Under the pieces are notes generated by a model. That model saw only the letters and a list, made by a program, of their open reading frames with translations. It was not told the DNA's origin and ran no database searches. Positions 1-14,631 of a DNA stretch of 64,000 nt are shown here, piece by piece. Where the stretch lies: positions 1,960,422 to 2,024,421 of the forward strand of contig CM057154.1 in NCBI GenBank assembly GCA_029962745.1. The letters run 5' to 3'. Position numbers and translations under genes: made by a program. Each line of letters begins with the position of its first letter. The first letter of the stretch is position 1. This stretch comes from Echinometra lucunter (taxonomy: Eukaryota; Echinodermata; Echinoidea; Camarodonta; Echinometridae).

Positions 1-408
1 AACATAGCACAGGTTAGACAGAAAACTAAGTAATAGACATAAAGATGGATCGAGACAAAGAAAGAAAAAACAAATACATAGAGACCAATGGAGACTTGAC
101 ATAAAGACAGAGGCAGAGATGGGGGGGGGGGAACAAATCTATAAGCAAGCATTTCAATGGGAAATTAAGAGGGCTTTTTGGAAAAAAAAAAGACACACAA
201 GTATTGTAGGACTCCAAGGGCAGGAACGTGTGGAAGAGAGATAGAGAAAGATAAATCAGGTATATGCACAGGGGAACTTGCAATCGATGAAAGGCTTACT
301 ACAAGATGCATTCATGTAAGCAGACAATGATATAACAGGCAAGGTGCAAACAGAGAGAAGAGAGGATAGGAACCAAAGAACACCGTGCCAACTGAGAGTG
401 GGACTCAC

Positions 409-1104
409 AACTATGTTGCCACCAGACATCTTTCTCTTCTGCATTCTCTCTCTTGCTTCTCTCTTCCATTGAGGTATATCCGAAGAATTCTTCTTGTCCT
501 CGGTCTTGCTCACGATCGTCACCGTCTTCTGCTCCATCTTCTTTGTTTCCTCTGCCTGAGAGTCAGATTTCGTCACAATTGTGACCTTCTTATCCTCTTC
601 CTTCTGCTCTTCCTTCGGCTCTTCCTTCTTAGAGTCTGTTTTTGTAACTATGTTTACAGATTTCACCTTGCTTGTCTCCTCCTTCTCAATTTTCGGTTTA
701 TCTGTTTTTGGTTTGGGAATGATTACGACAGGTTTCTCGACTTTTTTCTCATCTCTCTTCACTGCTAAGTCAATCCCTCCCTCCTTATTCTTCCCTTCAT
801 CCTGTTTTTCTGTTACCGTTTCTATAATGACATCATTCTTTGTCACTACAGGTGCCCTATCTTCTTCTGGTCTGAATGGTTTGCTTTCTTCTTTCTCTGA
901 TTCTTCTTTTCCTATAATAATCACTTTCTTTTCTTCAGTTTTCACTAATTTCACCTCTTCCTCTTTGTCCTCTTCCTTTTTCTCCTCTTCCTTTTCTTCC
1001 TGCTTCATCTCGACATCCTTTCCTTGGCTATCTTTGTTCTTCTCATCTGTCGATACCTCCAGTGTTACCTCCATCTTGTCCTCATCTAATGTGGAGTCCA
1101 TACT
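409..1104 (-). CDS. Exon of Pro-x-Trp gene, Lys/Glu-rich with fourth Pro-x-Trp motif
   Basis: 232 codons, phase 0, acceptor tttgtttacag and donor gtgagt. It starts SMDSTLDEDKMEVT. The body repeats a VVIIxK / VTIVxK(S/T)DS pattern (VIIIGKEE, VVIIPKPK, VNIVTKTDS, VTIVTKSDS, VTIVSKTED) separated by Glu/Lys-rich linkers. It ends with DIPQWKREARERMQKRKMSG. This is a loose internal repeat of about 30-40 residues. An ATG lies one codon inside the exon, but phase and splice consensus indicate an internal exon. Confidence 0.78.
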
Positions 1105-4100
1105 CTGTAAACAAACCCATAGTTAACAACATATATGAAAATCAAGATTAAACCACTTTTACCCTTAATGCGCCAGCCGCATATCCCCCCTCTGCCATGT
1201 TTATTGCAGAGGTGCTTATATTACGTATGAATGAGCATGTGACTAAAGGTGCTTTCACACATGATGCGACAGAGTGGTACCACACTGTGGTGCCACACTG
1301 TTTCGTCATCGCACATGGTGGGACTTTGTGTCACCACATATGCTAATGAACGCACATTAACGCGTCAACTCTCAATAAGAAAGCATATTGTCAAAACTTG
1401 CGCAAGCTTGCGCAAGCTATCTCATGGCAACAATTTTTGCTCTAACTTTTTAGAAATTTGATTGCTGCGCATTTTTTGTGTATCTAGGCAGCAAAAAAAA
1501 GTGTGTCCTGCCTCGGCGACATTTTTTTGTCGTCCTATACCCCAGAGGCTTGTACACAAATAAGTGTGGTGCCACAGTGTGGTACCACACTGTCGCATCA
1601 TGTGTGAAAGCACCTTAACAATGTATTGAGCAATGCTATGGAGGCTAGTGTACATGGCTTTGGCAGCTTATGGGTTGTACCTACATGTACAAACTTTCAA
1701 ATGCATTATCAACTACCTGACCTGCTACACAGTACACTGAGAAGAACTCTCATGGCTTGCTGAGATACGATACAACTCCCCGCCACTAACCCCCGCAAAA
1801 GTTTAGTGTAGAAGTCAATGGGATATGAGGAGGCAAAAAAAACAAAAAACAAAAACAAAAACAAAAACAAAATGCCAAGGCAAGAGGCATATTTTTTGCC
1901 TCCTGGTGGCAAAAAGCTGACGGCCAATCAAGTTCTCAAAAAGTTAGCGCAAAATATGATGTCATGACTTCGTCTGCACAACTACTGACAAAAATACCCT
2001 TTACTGGTATTTGAGCGTTAATGTGCATTCAATAACACAAGTGGCGTGGTTGTCAGGCCATATCTGAACACTAAAAATGTTGCAGGAATTTGTCACGTCA
2101 TATCTGAACAAATTTTAAGCATTACATGAATTTCAACTCACAGATGGGTTTCAAGAGGAGTTTACACACTCATACTACTAGTTTTAGGAGATGTTAATTT
2201 TTCCAACCGCAATCTTTCGATACATACATCTATAAAAATATATGATCTGCTTAAAAGAACAAAACAAACAAGAACATTCAGTGAATTCAATTGCTAGTTT
2301 AAACAAGATAATAAGAACAATCCAAAATCACTGTCTTGAATGCTCATCTAAAGATTTGCTTTCTTTACAAACATGATGTATCCTATACCCGTTTAAATGT
2401 TTGCAGTTTACTATTCACAGTATTCCACTTTATGTCGACTATTCAGGTAAAAGACTACCACAATTACTAAATAGAACATAAATATGTTCTTTTTTATATG
2501 TTTTTTTTTTCAGAGTGAATCACAACTTAATTTTAACTCTTTGTGTGCTGTGCGGTGAACCCCTGTGGGCTGAATTATTTTCAATTTCAATTTCAATTTC
2601 CAATACACAGCTATGGAGTACATAATTGCACATGAAAGCCAATCGAGTAGGGAAACGTAAACAATTAAAAGCAAATGCTGCCACCTTCGGGGAAATCCAA
2701 TATATTTTGTGTAGATATCATGGGCTCTGTGATTGAGTATGAAATTCAAACGTCGCACACTGCCTGATAGTGCAGGAGTGTAAACTTTGCGTCCAAAGAG
2801 TTAAAAAAGAAATGAAAGAGAAAAGGTGCAAACCTGAGATAGCTTGAGCTTCTTGGAATCAATCTCGTCTCGATTTTCTTCCTCTCTCTTCAGCTCTTTG
2901 CTCTTATCTGGTATGGGAATATCCTTGATTCACGCTGTCCTGCTTCAATGGCTTGGGAGAGCCCTTATCTGCACCTTCTTGCTTAGGAAAGTCTGGTTTC
3001 CTGGCGATAGGGGGTTTTGCTGGAGATTTGCTGGGGGATTTTGGTAGGATTTGAACTTTAACAGGTGACTTAGAAATACCTGAAAAGAAGAATGAAACAG
3101 GAATGAAGTACTGAGGGGTTAGAGGCTGAGTTTCCTCACATTCATCTCACCTATCTTCACTTTTTTTCTTATTTATTTCATCTCTTTCATCCGATCTCTT
3201 TCTCTACCATTCTCTTCTTTGTCCATTTTACTTCTTCATTCCCAGTATTTATCACTTCCCCTTTTAAGTCAATCTTTCTTTTTAGACTAACTCATGATGA
3301 CTCGTCACATATTTATCTCTAATAACCAGTGCTTAATGATAGGTCCCAATTCCTAACAGATCTATATAAAGTAGCCAAAATACAAATGCATACAAATCAA
3401 TGTAGGAATACTAAACTACTAAAACTACACACTAAAACTACTAAAAGTGAAAAAGTCTACTTGAGCCTTGACTCAGCAAAAACGAAAAACAATTTCTCTT
3501 CAATACAACAACCTCCAAATTATTTTTATTGTGAAGTGAAATGAATTGGATTTTCATGACTTGGAGACTTTTTGTCTACATGAAAAAAACAACAACAAAA
3601 AAACAACAACAAAAACACCTTGTTACACTCTGCAAGGGGAGAAACAAAGTGGGTGTTTCTGAACTGTAGCTGCAATACATCTAAGAACCCTACTTACTAC
3701 CACCGAGATTCAAAAAACAGGATATAGGACACCAATGAGGCAAACAACTGAGAGTAATTAACAATAGAGAGGATGCCAGGTCTCCTTACATCCCTAATAA
3801 GATGCTTCCTCAATCACTCCTGTCGCTAATATAATTAGGATAGCAGAGCTACCTACATACTAGCCCATTTAAGCACAGATTTCTCTGTTCTTCTTGTTGT
3901 AAATGGTCTTGTTTCTTGTTTGTTTTCTGCAGGCTGTTCTTCTTGTTTTGCTTTTTCTTTAGATTTTTTTTCCCTGATCGATATTGTCATGGTTATCTAA
4001 TTTCTTATTTGTTAAAGGTAAATGTACATCAAATTATCTTGGTTTTATAATTCTCCGTACACACCTGTATGTTTATCTGAGTTTTTGCTCAAATTTTCAT

Positions 4101-7100
4101 CTCATACAGAATGTGTTGCTATATATACCCACGTTATAAGAAAAGTTTTGTTTGTAATATTACTACATTTATTACTATATGTATTTGAATGTTTTAGGTT
4201 CATGGTGTATAGATAGATATAGTGCTGTATTCGTATTTGTATGTACAGCGCCATGAGCATCATGCCTCATGGCAAAATCTAAAGACATATTTGTTTGTAT
4301 GGTAGTTAATTAATCTTGGACAGCTGTATGTAAAGCGTATTGATCATACAAGTGGCAGTTTTTTATTATTATTATTACTACTACTATTATTACTATGTCT
4401 AATGGACCTGGGCACTTCATAAGAAGTCACTATTATCATACATGTATTTCTAATTTCATATATTTACTTCTACCTGTCATACTGTCATAGGAACATTTAA
4501 AAAAAAATCAATTCACTATGAAAGGAGACAGCAGTGACGGCGCAATCACCTTCTTAATCTGGACATCCCTTTGACCTCATGTCTTGAACCCCTTTGTTTA
4601 CATGTTTACATTCAATAAGGATGTCTAGCTACTTGTATGCATGTAACTGTCAGTGGTATTCTAAGGAAGATAGAATGTGGGAAGAATGTGATAATTGGAT
4701 GAAAGACATACTCATAGCTTTAAAAGGTTCTACTAGATATTGACAAGCTAGAAATCTTTTCTGTCAGGGGTTAGGGTTAGGGTTAGGGTTTCTGATTCAC
4801 TTTTCCAACTTTTTTCCTTTTCAAAAAACTTTTCCTGTTTCTCTTCAAGATGACTATTTTCTTTACATCTTCTTTCTCTTTACCCTCTCTTCTTTTTTTC
4901 CATCTTCCTTTTATCTATTTGTCGTTTTCTCAATCTTCTTTTCATCTTTGGAAAAATTGGAAAAGGCCAAAACTGATCACCGGGATTGTCCAAAAGTACA
5001 TGAATAAGGTTGGATTTGAGTAGAATAAAGAGAGATCCCGACTCACTGCTTGGTGTTGGAGCTGGTGCTTTTTTCTTCTTCATTAATTCTTGTTTCCACT
5101 GTGGTACATTAGGTGTTGAGCTATCTGCTTCTTGTTTTGGTGTACTGGATGATGACCTGCAGATAAACAAACACAGATTTCAAGTGAATGAAAGAGAACG
5201 ATGACATTTTAATGACGCATTGCATCTAGAGTAGTACTTGAATATGATTTACGATGCCATTACTACCCCAACCACTGGATTTTATGTCTGGACGTAAGTG
5301 TGCACTATTCTCCACTACGCAAGGAATATACCTATCTTATTTCTACCATCCACATGCATGCGAGCAGAGAAATTGCAGTCGGACTGCCACGCATATCAAA
5401 GGCGCTTATTTTACAAAACTCATATGCACGGCCAAACTGAAGATATGAATATTCATAAGCGAAATATACTTCAGAAAAATGCCAATATCTACATCGTCTC
5501 AGCACGGATTACTATGATTTATGGCAGAAATGAAAGAGGGATGGTTGCTCTACCTATTTCATTTGAAAACTAAATAATTTAAAGAAAAAAACTTTTTGAA
5601 ATATGTAGATCAATTCCGTGTTGTATTAAATGGCGTAATCTGCATGAAAAGGGGTGAAGAAAAGTAGGTCAGATATCTTGCTGCAAGGTATTTTTAAGCT
5701 TAATTTGATGGTGATACTCTACTCTTTAATGATTTACAAAAATTGTGATGATTTATAATTTAATCGGTCAGGAGCGAGGCAAAATCAAGTATGGTACAGC
5801 TTTTTCTCGAGCAAAGTAAACATTTTACTTAATGACGCAACGTGATTGGTCCAAAGACTATGTCGGTAGTTCCTGATTGGTCCGTTCCGCAATCACATCA
5901 CGCGCATCCCTGATCCTCAGGCTGGGCCCTTGCTATTGAGACATCATCAAAATACCTCAGCTAGGCAGTTCAAAGAGCAGCAGCGCACAACAAGCACCCG
6001 GGCTTAAGCTCGCACGATTACTGCTCAAGAGGCTTTCTCCACAAAAATTTGCTCACATAAAGCTTTATTTTCTTCGACTAATACATTTTGCTGCAAATGA
6101 CTTTTGACTTCACTGTCAGTGCCAAATATCAAACTCCACAATCATCCACTTTACCTATATTTTAATGCTTTTATCAGGTCAGGGGGGGTGTAACATAAAA
6201 CATACAATCAATCTTACGATTGATATCAATCGTAATTCTATGGCAAACCATGTACTAAAGAGATACAATTGATTGTAAGATTGATTGTATCTCTTTATGT
6301 TACACCCCCCAGGAGCGAGGACAAAGTAAACAAGGGTTACAATGAGTTCTAAAAAATAACCAAAATTTCAATATATTTGAACTGAATAAAAAGTATCTAA
6401 ATCTGAAGAAAAATAGTAAATCTATATATCATACTAATGAGCAAATGTCAATGAGAAGGACAACTACATTAATTGAACAGCTTTAGCAGTGTTCTCAATT
6501 CAGAAAAAATTTCCTGAACCCTTGCAAATATGTCTAAAACTCTTGTGAAATCTCGCGAGCACGAGTTCAATTTTCAGTGAATGAGAATCTAAGTAAAATG
6601 TGCTGATTTGCCTCATCAACTTCCGCGTGGCGGTCTGACTGATTGTAAATTGGCATTTCATCCTCCTAGATTCCCCTTTTCTCAAGGGCTAAGAGAGGGA
6701 AACACTGAGAGAGGGCACCATTTGACCTTGTTAACTATCCGCAGGACTTCAAAACAATTATGATAATAAAAAAACATGTTTGCAATCTCACACATAGTAC
6801 ATTGATTCTCTTTATCAAACCCTCACTATGAACATGGCGGACAAAGAAAGCGGACAAAATAAACAACCTCTCATTCTACCCTTCACAATGGTTCTGGTAG
6901 TCAAAAGAACATCCCTTCACAGCTATTATGTTTAATCATGTAGTTCCAGGTGAATATGCATGTGACACCTGTTCCACATATTTTAGACAATAGTAGTGAA
7001 GGGATGTTCTTTTGATTATCAGAAACATTGTGAAGGGTAGAATGAGGGGTTGTTTATTTTGTCCGCTTTCTTTGTCCGTCATGTTCATAGTGTCATCCTC

Positions 7101-10100
7101 CTAGATTCCCTTTTTCTCAAGGGCTAAGAGAGGGAAATCTTGAACCTTGCACCATTTGACCTTGTTAACTATCCACAGGACTTCAAAAGAATTATGATAA
7201 TAAAAAAAAAACATGTTTGCGATCTCACACACAGTACATTGATTCTCTTTATCAAATCCTAAAAAGATTGGGCTATTTCGTAGGTATGGGGGGCCAGGGG
7301 TCCTCAATTTCACTGCAAAATTTTGCACGGACCTTGAGAATCGTGTACGAAACACAAATCTATCATTATTTTACATTAATCTTTATCTTTTATGTAATAT
7401 CATGATTTATGTAAATTATAAGCATTTATACATATTTTGAGTGATAATGAAGTACTGAAAGGCCCAGGAGATGAAATGCAGGATGTTCTTATAAACCTCA
7501 GCGATTGTCCGTTTTCAGGATGACAAGAGGTCACAAAAGGTTATGTGACTTAATAGCAGTATGACTGATTTTTGGAAAATTGGTATATTGGTGTAACAAA
7601 AATAGTTTCAATCATAAAACTAAGGTCATATATTTTCTTTATAATCTTTTCATCATAAATGCAAAGAAAAAGAATTACAATGAAAAAAACAAAACAAGAA
7701 TAGAACATACGGAATAGGAGGAAGTTTCTTTGTTTTGCTGTTTGCCATCCAGGACGGTGTTTTGGGTGTGGTCTCTGATGAATCGGTCTTCGGATGAAGG
7801 ATATCTGAGTTCAACTTCTCTTCTTCTTTCTTTGTCTCCTTCACTTCAGGTTTGGGTTTAGTTTTCAACTCCTTCAGCCAAGCAGGCTAACAAAACAAAC
7901 AAAAACCACTTTAGATTATTGGAAATAATGATACATATCAAACATAAAATGATATATAGATTTTTACACAAACCTCACTGGATCAAATTACTCATAGTTA
8001 AGGACTTGTTTGTGTTGATCATACCACTTAACGTTTCATGAATTTCCACCAATGTTTGAATAAAAATCCACTTCAAGCACAAATCTATTTCATTGTTTTC
8101 ATTTTTAAAATTCAATTTACATCAACTTATATTCTATTGTGCACTATGATAGACAGCATACAAGCTACTGGGAGTACATGGAAAGTGAAACAATGGGTCC
8201 CCATTAACCCAATTCTGGTAATACATTCACTGCATGAAAATCACTTATTTCATTAAATATTCTAACATGCATCAAATGTACCTGTGAAGGCTCCTTGGTG
8301 GGTGTGACCTGAGAGACTGGGCGTGGCTTGGCTAGTGGTTTAGGTTTATTGAGGATGGGCTTGGTAGCTGTAGTGGGAGGAGCCTTTGATGCAGGGGGAG
8401 GGGTCTTTTTTAGAGAGGATAAAGGTGTTGTTCTTGTTGGCTCTGATTTCGAGGCAGTCACTTTAGATCCCTCTACAGACATCTGGAAGGGTTTGTTTGG
8501 TGTACTTGTTGGTGTTTTCTGGCATTTACAGGATGAGGTGATACAAAGGAAAGAACAGAAAAAAAAAGTTATTTCACAAACAGCTACAAGAACCGTCTGA
8601 CTGGAGAGAAGGACCATCTCAATGCAGAAATAACAGTCCGTATGTAACAGGATGAAGGCACACTTGAGGCCTCTTCTCTTCATTCATGAATAAGTACATC
8701 ATGTGTCAATCTATGTACATATCATACTTCCTTCAATGAACCTATATAAACACATCAAGCTCCTATGTACCATCTAATGACTATCGCATTCCAAGCACAT
8801 CCTTCAGCCCCATTCTATCAAATTTGGCTTTTCATAGATGTCCAAGGGACTATCCACAGATCTCTACTCATCATGTAAACTATAAATGTCCCCTCAGAGG
8901 ACTGAGGATGTCTTTGCCTTGGTTTGCCTCATCTCTGAATAAAATCAAAGATTTTGTACAGGGTTCGATGTAACGATATGGGGGAAGGACGCCCAACAGT
9001 GTTGGGTAGGTAAACTGACGTGTGACAACTAAGTGGGAGAATGAGAAAATTGAAATAGGGATCTCTATGAATTTTTTCTTTTAAAAAGGAAAGTAGCTTG
9101 AATTCCGCAAGAAGCAACAAACAAAAAAGGGGGTATTCAATAGGGAACAGGCAGCTACCACAATTTTTTAATACTGGCTATTTTATACATAATTATTTTT
9201 GAAAAGGTTTATTGTTTTATTTTTTTAAAGATATCAAAAGATGAGTACTATATCAAAATATGGATCATACATGCACCCACATTTAGGTATGTGTATGTCT
9301 GTGGGTGGGTGTATGTGATTAGTAGACCAATGTTCAGTGATTCTTGTGAATTCTGAAAGGCAAATAAAACATTTGAAAACGATAATTATGTATATGTTTT
9401 TTGCTTCAAACCAAATTTGAAGTCTCTTTCCTTTTCTGAATCCAGAGACCCACAGAGAACCCTGGTTTCCTTGTTGTTAGAGTATTTCATCCCCACGGCT
9501 CATCTTCTCTCATTTAATAGTTTATACACAGTCGGTGCGTCAGCTTACCTACCCAATGCTGTTGGGCACCCTTCTCCACATGAATGGCAGGCGGTGCACT
9601 AAAAACAGTGGAGTGTCCCATTTTTCCTCTCCATAATCTTTGAAAAAATTCAACTTGAATCCCTGAGGGCTGCCTATAGAGACCTAAGTATCATGGGGCC
9701 AGGAACTATCCTTTCAGGAGGTTCGATCCTTTATCATGGTCTACCCAATGTCCTGGAAATAACATGAGGCCAAGATCTGTCCTTTATCCTGGACTTCCCA
9801 AATCTTTCCTTACTGTTTAATCATGGATCTTCAGAGACCTGCTCAAGGACCTGGAAGCACCATGGAACCTAGACTAATCCTTTCAGGGGGTGTCTTTATC
9901 ATGTCCTACCATAAGTTCTGAAAACAAGAAGTGATGTAAACAGATCTATCCTTTCAGGGGATATCTTTCCTCTACTATACCTAATACTTCACTTACTTTT
10001 AACTTGGATCCTCCAAGAGCTGCTCCAAGACCCGGAAGGACCATAGGACCTAGACCTATTCCTCCTGGAGGTTTCTTCGTGCCTGGTTTACTGGCAGGTT

Positions 10101-13100
10101 GAGGCGCAGGTGCCTTCACTGGAACCTTTACTTCCTCCTCTTCATCCTCCTCCTCTTCATCTATACTTGATCTCTGTGGTTTAGGCTCTGAGAAAACAAT
10201 AAACATTCAATCAAATTATTGCACAATGAAATAAATTGCATTCTGCTTACAGGTAAAAGTGACTTATGCGTAGACTAGTCGATACACAAGCATAAAGTCA
10301 GTGCATACTAGAGTTACATGTAAGTTCAAGGTGACTCCCATATTGGTTTGATATTAAAATTTTTTTCCTAATACCACTGTCAAAGAAAAGTAATTACATC
10401 ATATTGGTAAAGGAAATCACTGACAAGAATTTTTACATGCATCTGGGTGCCGTTGCATAAAAACTTGCTATTATAGTAACTTTGCCAACAATGGTAACTA
10501 CCAAGGTAACGTTGCTCAACAGCCAATAAAAATCTAGTATTCAATGAAAGTTATGATTGATGCTAAGGGTTACTATAATAGCAAGTTTTATGCAACGGCA
10601 TCCAGGCCTGACTGTATTCTTTTTATCATCAAACACTCAATTGTCCAGCACATGTTGAAGATTCATCATACGTCTCCTAACATTAAGATATCAAAAATAT
10701 GAAATACTATTTTCTGAGTAATCTGCTTTTTATGAGGATAACAATTAATTTGTATAGATATGCATGCATGTGTATTCATTTCTCTTATTTACTTTGCTCT
10801 GTTTTTACTGATGATTGTTACTGAATCAAACAATGCCTCATGGAAGACCACCATGATTGGTGAAACGTGCCACAGCAGGGCTCAACGCAAGCAGGCACCT
10901 GGGACACAGTGACCCCATAATTTAGGTCCGGACCCCAAAAATTGAACAATTTTCACACAAGGCTCAATGCATACAAAGCCCAGAATTTCAAACCGGATTC
11001 CCTACCAAAAATGTTAGTGTGGAGCCCTGACAACAGTTTTTTAGTCTGCGGTCCCTTTTACTAGTATTTTAGAAGGTCTTGACTTACGTGTAGAGTCCAC
11101 AAACATCCATTTCGATCTATCTTCGTCTCCTCCTGAGAAGCGTTTAGTCATTGGTCTTCTCTGGGCCAGAGGACCCACTCTACTCAGCCTGGCACGAGAC
11201 TTCTGTACCTCCACATCTAATGTTTCTTTGGGATCAACACCCTGTAATACAAGAATATTCATATGTAATGAACTTACAGGTTTAGCCCTGGGTTCAGTCA
11301 GCATCAATACACCATCTAATACACAATCATTTAGAATATTTATGTCTTTCATAGTATAGCTTTTATAGTATACATGAAATTTACCATCAAGGGGGGGGGG
11401 GCATGTTCATGATGACAACTATATTCATATGGTTGACTCTTTGTGATATAAAAAACCCCTTTTACTGCTCTAAATGCATTCTCTACTTCAAAACATGTAT
11501 ATGATTATCGTCAAAATAACCGGATATTTCGTCCAGGGTAAAAAATACCCGGGAGCGACGGTTGATTTCGCCCTCAGCGGAGTGTAAATAGCCCCCTAAA
11601 ATCATTAAAACTCAATTCTTTGGGGGACCATTTTTTTCACAGCTGCCCTCACCTCAGCTCCGAAAATAAGCAATAAATTCACAAATCATGACCAGAATTA
11701 ACATATAGGGAGAAAACTGGGATATCAGTAATTCAACATAGCTCCCTAGGGCCTAGAAATAGCTCCTGTAAAATTGTCAATGGGAGCAAGAATAGCTCTC
11801 ATAGGAAAAAAAAAAGAATTTTTTTACCCTGATTTCATCTCCATTCAAATTAATGTTAATACTGAATTACACATAGACAAACAAGAGAACATCACAAAAT
11901 GACAATCTATTCTAAAAATGCATGGTACTGACCATGCATTTGATGATGTAACTCAATTCCACGGCTTTTAAAACTTCTTTAAAGATCTACACTCTTAAAG
12001 AAAGTAAACTTCAGTTTGTTTTGAGCAAACAACTTGCTTATTTGTATATCAAAACACTTCAATATTCATTACTATAAGGATTCATCATAATATACCATGA
12101 ATAGAGACAGACTGTAAGATATTTCCTTGTTTCTAAACCTACATGTAGGCTAATGACACCCATTCAGTATCACCATGACAGTTGTCATGTACATGTATAC
12201 AGCAAAGGTTTTAAACCCAGTGTGATAACAGCAGGGTCTGGTATAGTGCAGATCCACAAAGTCAACAGCTGCACTCCTTATGTTACTAGGTAAAGCACCC
12301 ATGCAATGTATGTAACCAGTTTTACAAGACTGCCCTACATGTACATGTAGGTTACATCGTATCATATCACTTTTAAATGTGGTCTAACTAAAGGTGTCGC
12401 CAGGGCTAACCCAACTCCCTTCCCTTGCCTACTCCTCCCCTATTTGCAAACAGGGAGATTAAATCCATTCTAAAAATATTTGTCCCCCTCCCAACCCTCT
12501 TCCTTTCTCCCCCTTTCTCTCCCACCCCACCCCCAACGGTAAAGGTTTAAATCTAATTGGGCTAATGAAGTTTCAGCTATAAATGTATTTATTTTTACAC
12601 TTTATATTCATTAGCATTTACGAAATGGGGACAAGAATCACCACACCGTTAAAACAAGCTACATCTATCCAAACTAAAATAGCTTTGGCTTGATATCTAG
12701 GTGTTAATTAGATACTGTCTGTGAGAGGGCTCTGATCTTGGGATATGAATCACATCACTCTAATCCCTCTCTAATCCCAACTGATCCTATCTTCAAAAAT
12801 AGACATGCCTAAAATAGGATTGTTACCATTCCCACTCACAACCACATGAGCGTCACCATGTAGAATACTTCAAACAGGACAGCCTCTACATGTATCCACT
12901 AGAAGAGAATCCCTTGTTTTGAAAGATTTCTTGATGTTCTTTCAACTACTTAATACCAAGCTGAAGTGACCATTTCCTGCTTCTCACGCAGCACAGTATT
13001 TATGTGAAGTACATGGTGTAGATTAAAGTGCCCAGTTTTCCGTTTTCTAAAACGCAATTTCCGTTTTCTTCGGTGTTCTAAACTTCAAATTCCATGTTCT

Positions 13101-13168
13101 TCTTTGACATGTATAAAACATATGATAAAGCAATTGTAAATAGTAAAAATCTTAGACAAACATGTAAC

Positions 13169-13218
<50 letters not shown>

Positions 13219-14599
13219 ACCAAAGCTTGGCGAACACGCTAAACACTGTTTAGTTTGATCCAAATTTCTTGTTGATGCACGCTTTTGTTTTATTGGATTT
13301 TGCTTCGTTTTTCATGTTTTTCACTGTATTTTTCATAATTCAAATTTTTTTGGCCTGAAAAATCTTGTTTTCCGTGAAATTCTGTGAATTCCATTTCTTC
13401 CCAAATTCCATGAAATTTTTCCTTTTTCCGTATCGCGGAAAACTGGGGACTTTAGTGTAGATATGTACTTCACCACTATGCTTATCTTCATCATTTATAC
13501 ATGTGAGTAGAATCTACATGATCATAAAGAAAAATCCAAGATAAGGGCTGAAGAACGGCTTTAGAAATGACCATATTTCTTCCAAAGAATTAAATCTAAA
13601 AATGCATAAATCCACGCATTATCAAGCACAAGACTATTAAAACTACTGCCTAGTTTTTTTCCTTGAAATCAAATTTGTTTTTTTTTAAAGAAAACAATAA
13701 TAAATTTAATTCAGACACACAATGAACAGATCTTACCAGTTCTGCTAGGAATGTTTCAAAATCTGGAACATTTTCTTTCTTCTTTTGTGGACTTTTTTCC
13801 GATTTGCTTGCTGCATTACCCTGGAATATTGACAAGATGAAGAGGAAAAACATGAATGACTATCAACCTTCTCCTACAAAACTTCTATATTCCACTTCTC
13901 ATATATGCATGCAATATAACCGATACTTCAATGATAATTCTCATTCAGTTGACAATAGTATTACATGAAACTCCTGGCTAGGAAAGTAGTTGTGTCTGAA
14001 TAGTGCCAAATAAGCATATCATGTGAACAGCAATGTGGGTGCATATGTACACTGTACATATATTGTGGAGAGCTGTGCACAATGCAAAGGATAAAAACAT
14101 TTCTCCTATTAAATACAACATAACAGCAAATTGCAATATGAAATTTAACAACAAGCAACTAAAAAAAAAAGAAAAAAAGACTGCTCCTTCTTTCAATCAT
14201 ACAGGTAGCAATTATTCACCAATTGATTTGAATCAGTTCATTTAAAGTGAAAAAAAAAAAACCAGAAAATAATTCCATAAAACTGGGATTAATCACTAGT
14301 GCTGTGATTATCATTTATCAACTTGAAGCATCTTGTGCAAGAGACATGACTATTATACTTACACAAACCTTTTGACAGGATACATGTAGCTAAATAAAAG
14401 AAGTTATCATACCTCTGATTCAGAAGCCTTTCCATCTGTAGCTGTGACACCATCAGAATCACCAATTTTATCAAGAGTTCCTTCACTAGACTCTACATTT
14501 ATTTTCACAGGATTTGTTCTTGAGTCTAGCTCACTGTCTTTGGTATCTGCACTGGAATCAATCTCATCTCCTCCTTGTTCCACCTCCTCCTCCTCCTCC

Positions 14600-14631
<32 letters not shown>

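Larger units (their letters stand above)
1105..2833. other. Intron of Pro-x-Trp gene
   Basis: No coding sequence seen. It holds a complete hairpin MITE (1247-1615), an A/C-rich low-complexity tract near 1836-1870, and a TTAA-flanked element (2537-2800). Confidence 0.7.
5157..7710. other. Intron of Pro-x-Trp gene
   Basis: No coding sequence. It holds a palindromic element (6183-6310), a family B MITE (6824-7092) and the 165-170-base direct duplication flanking that MITE. Confidence 0.7.
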
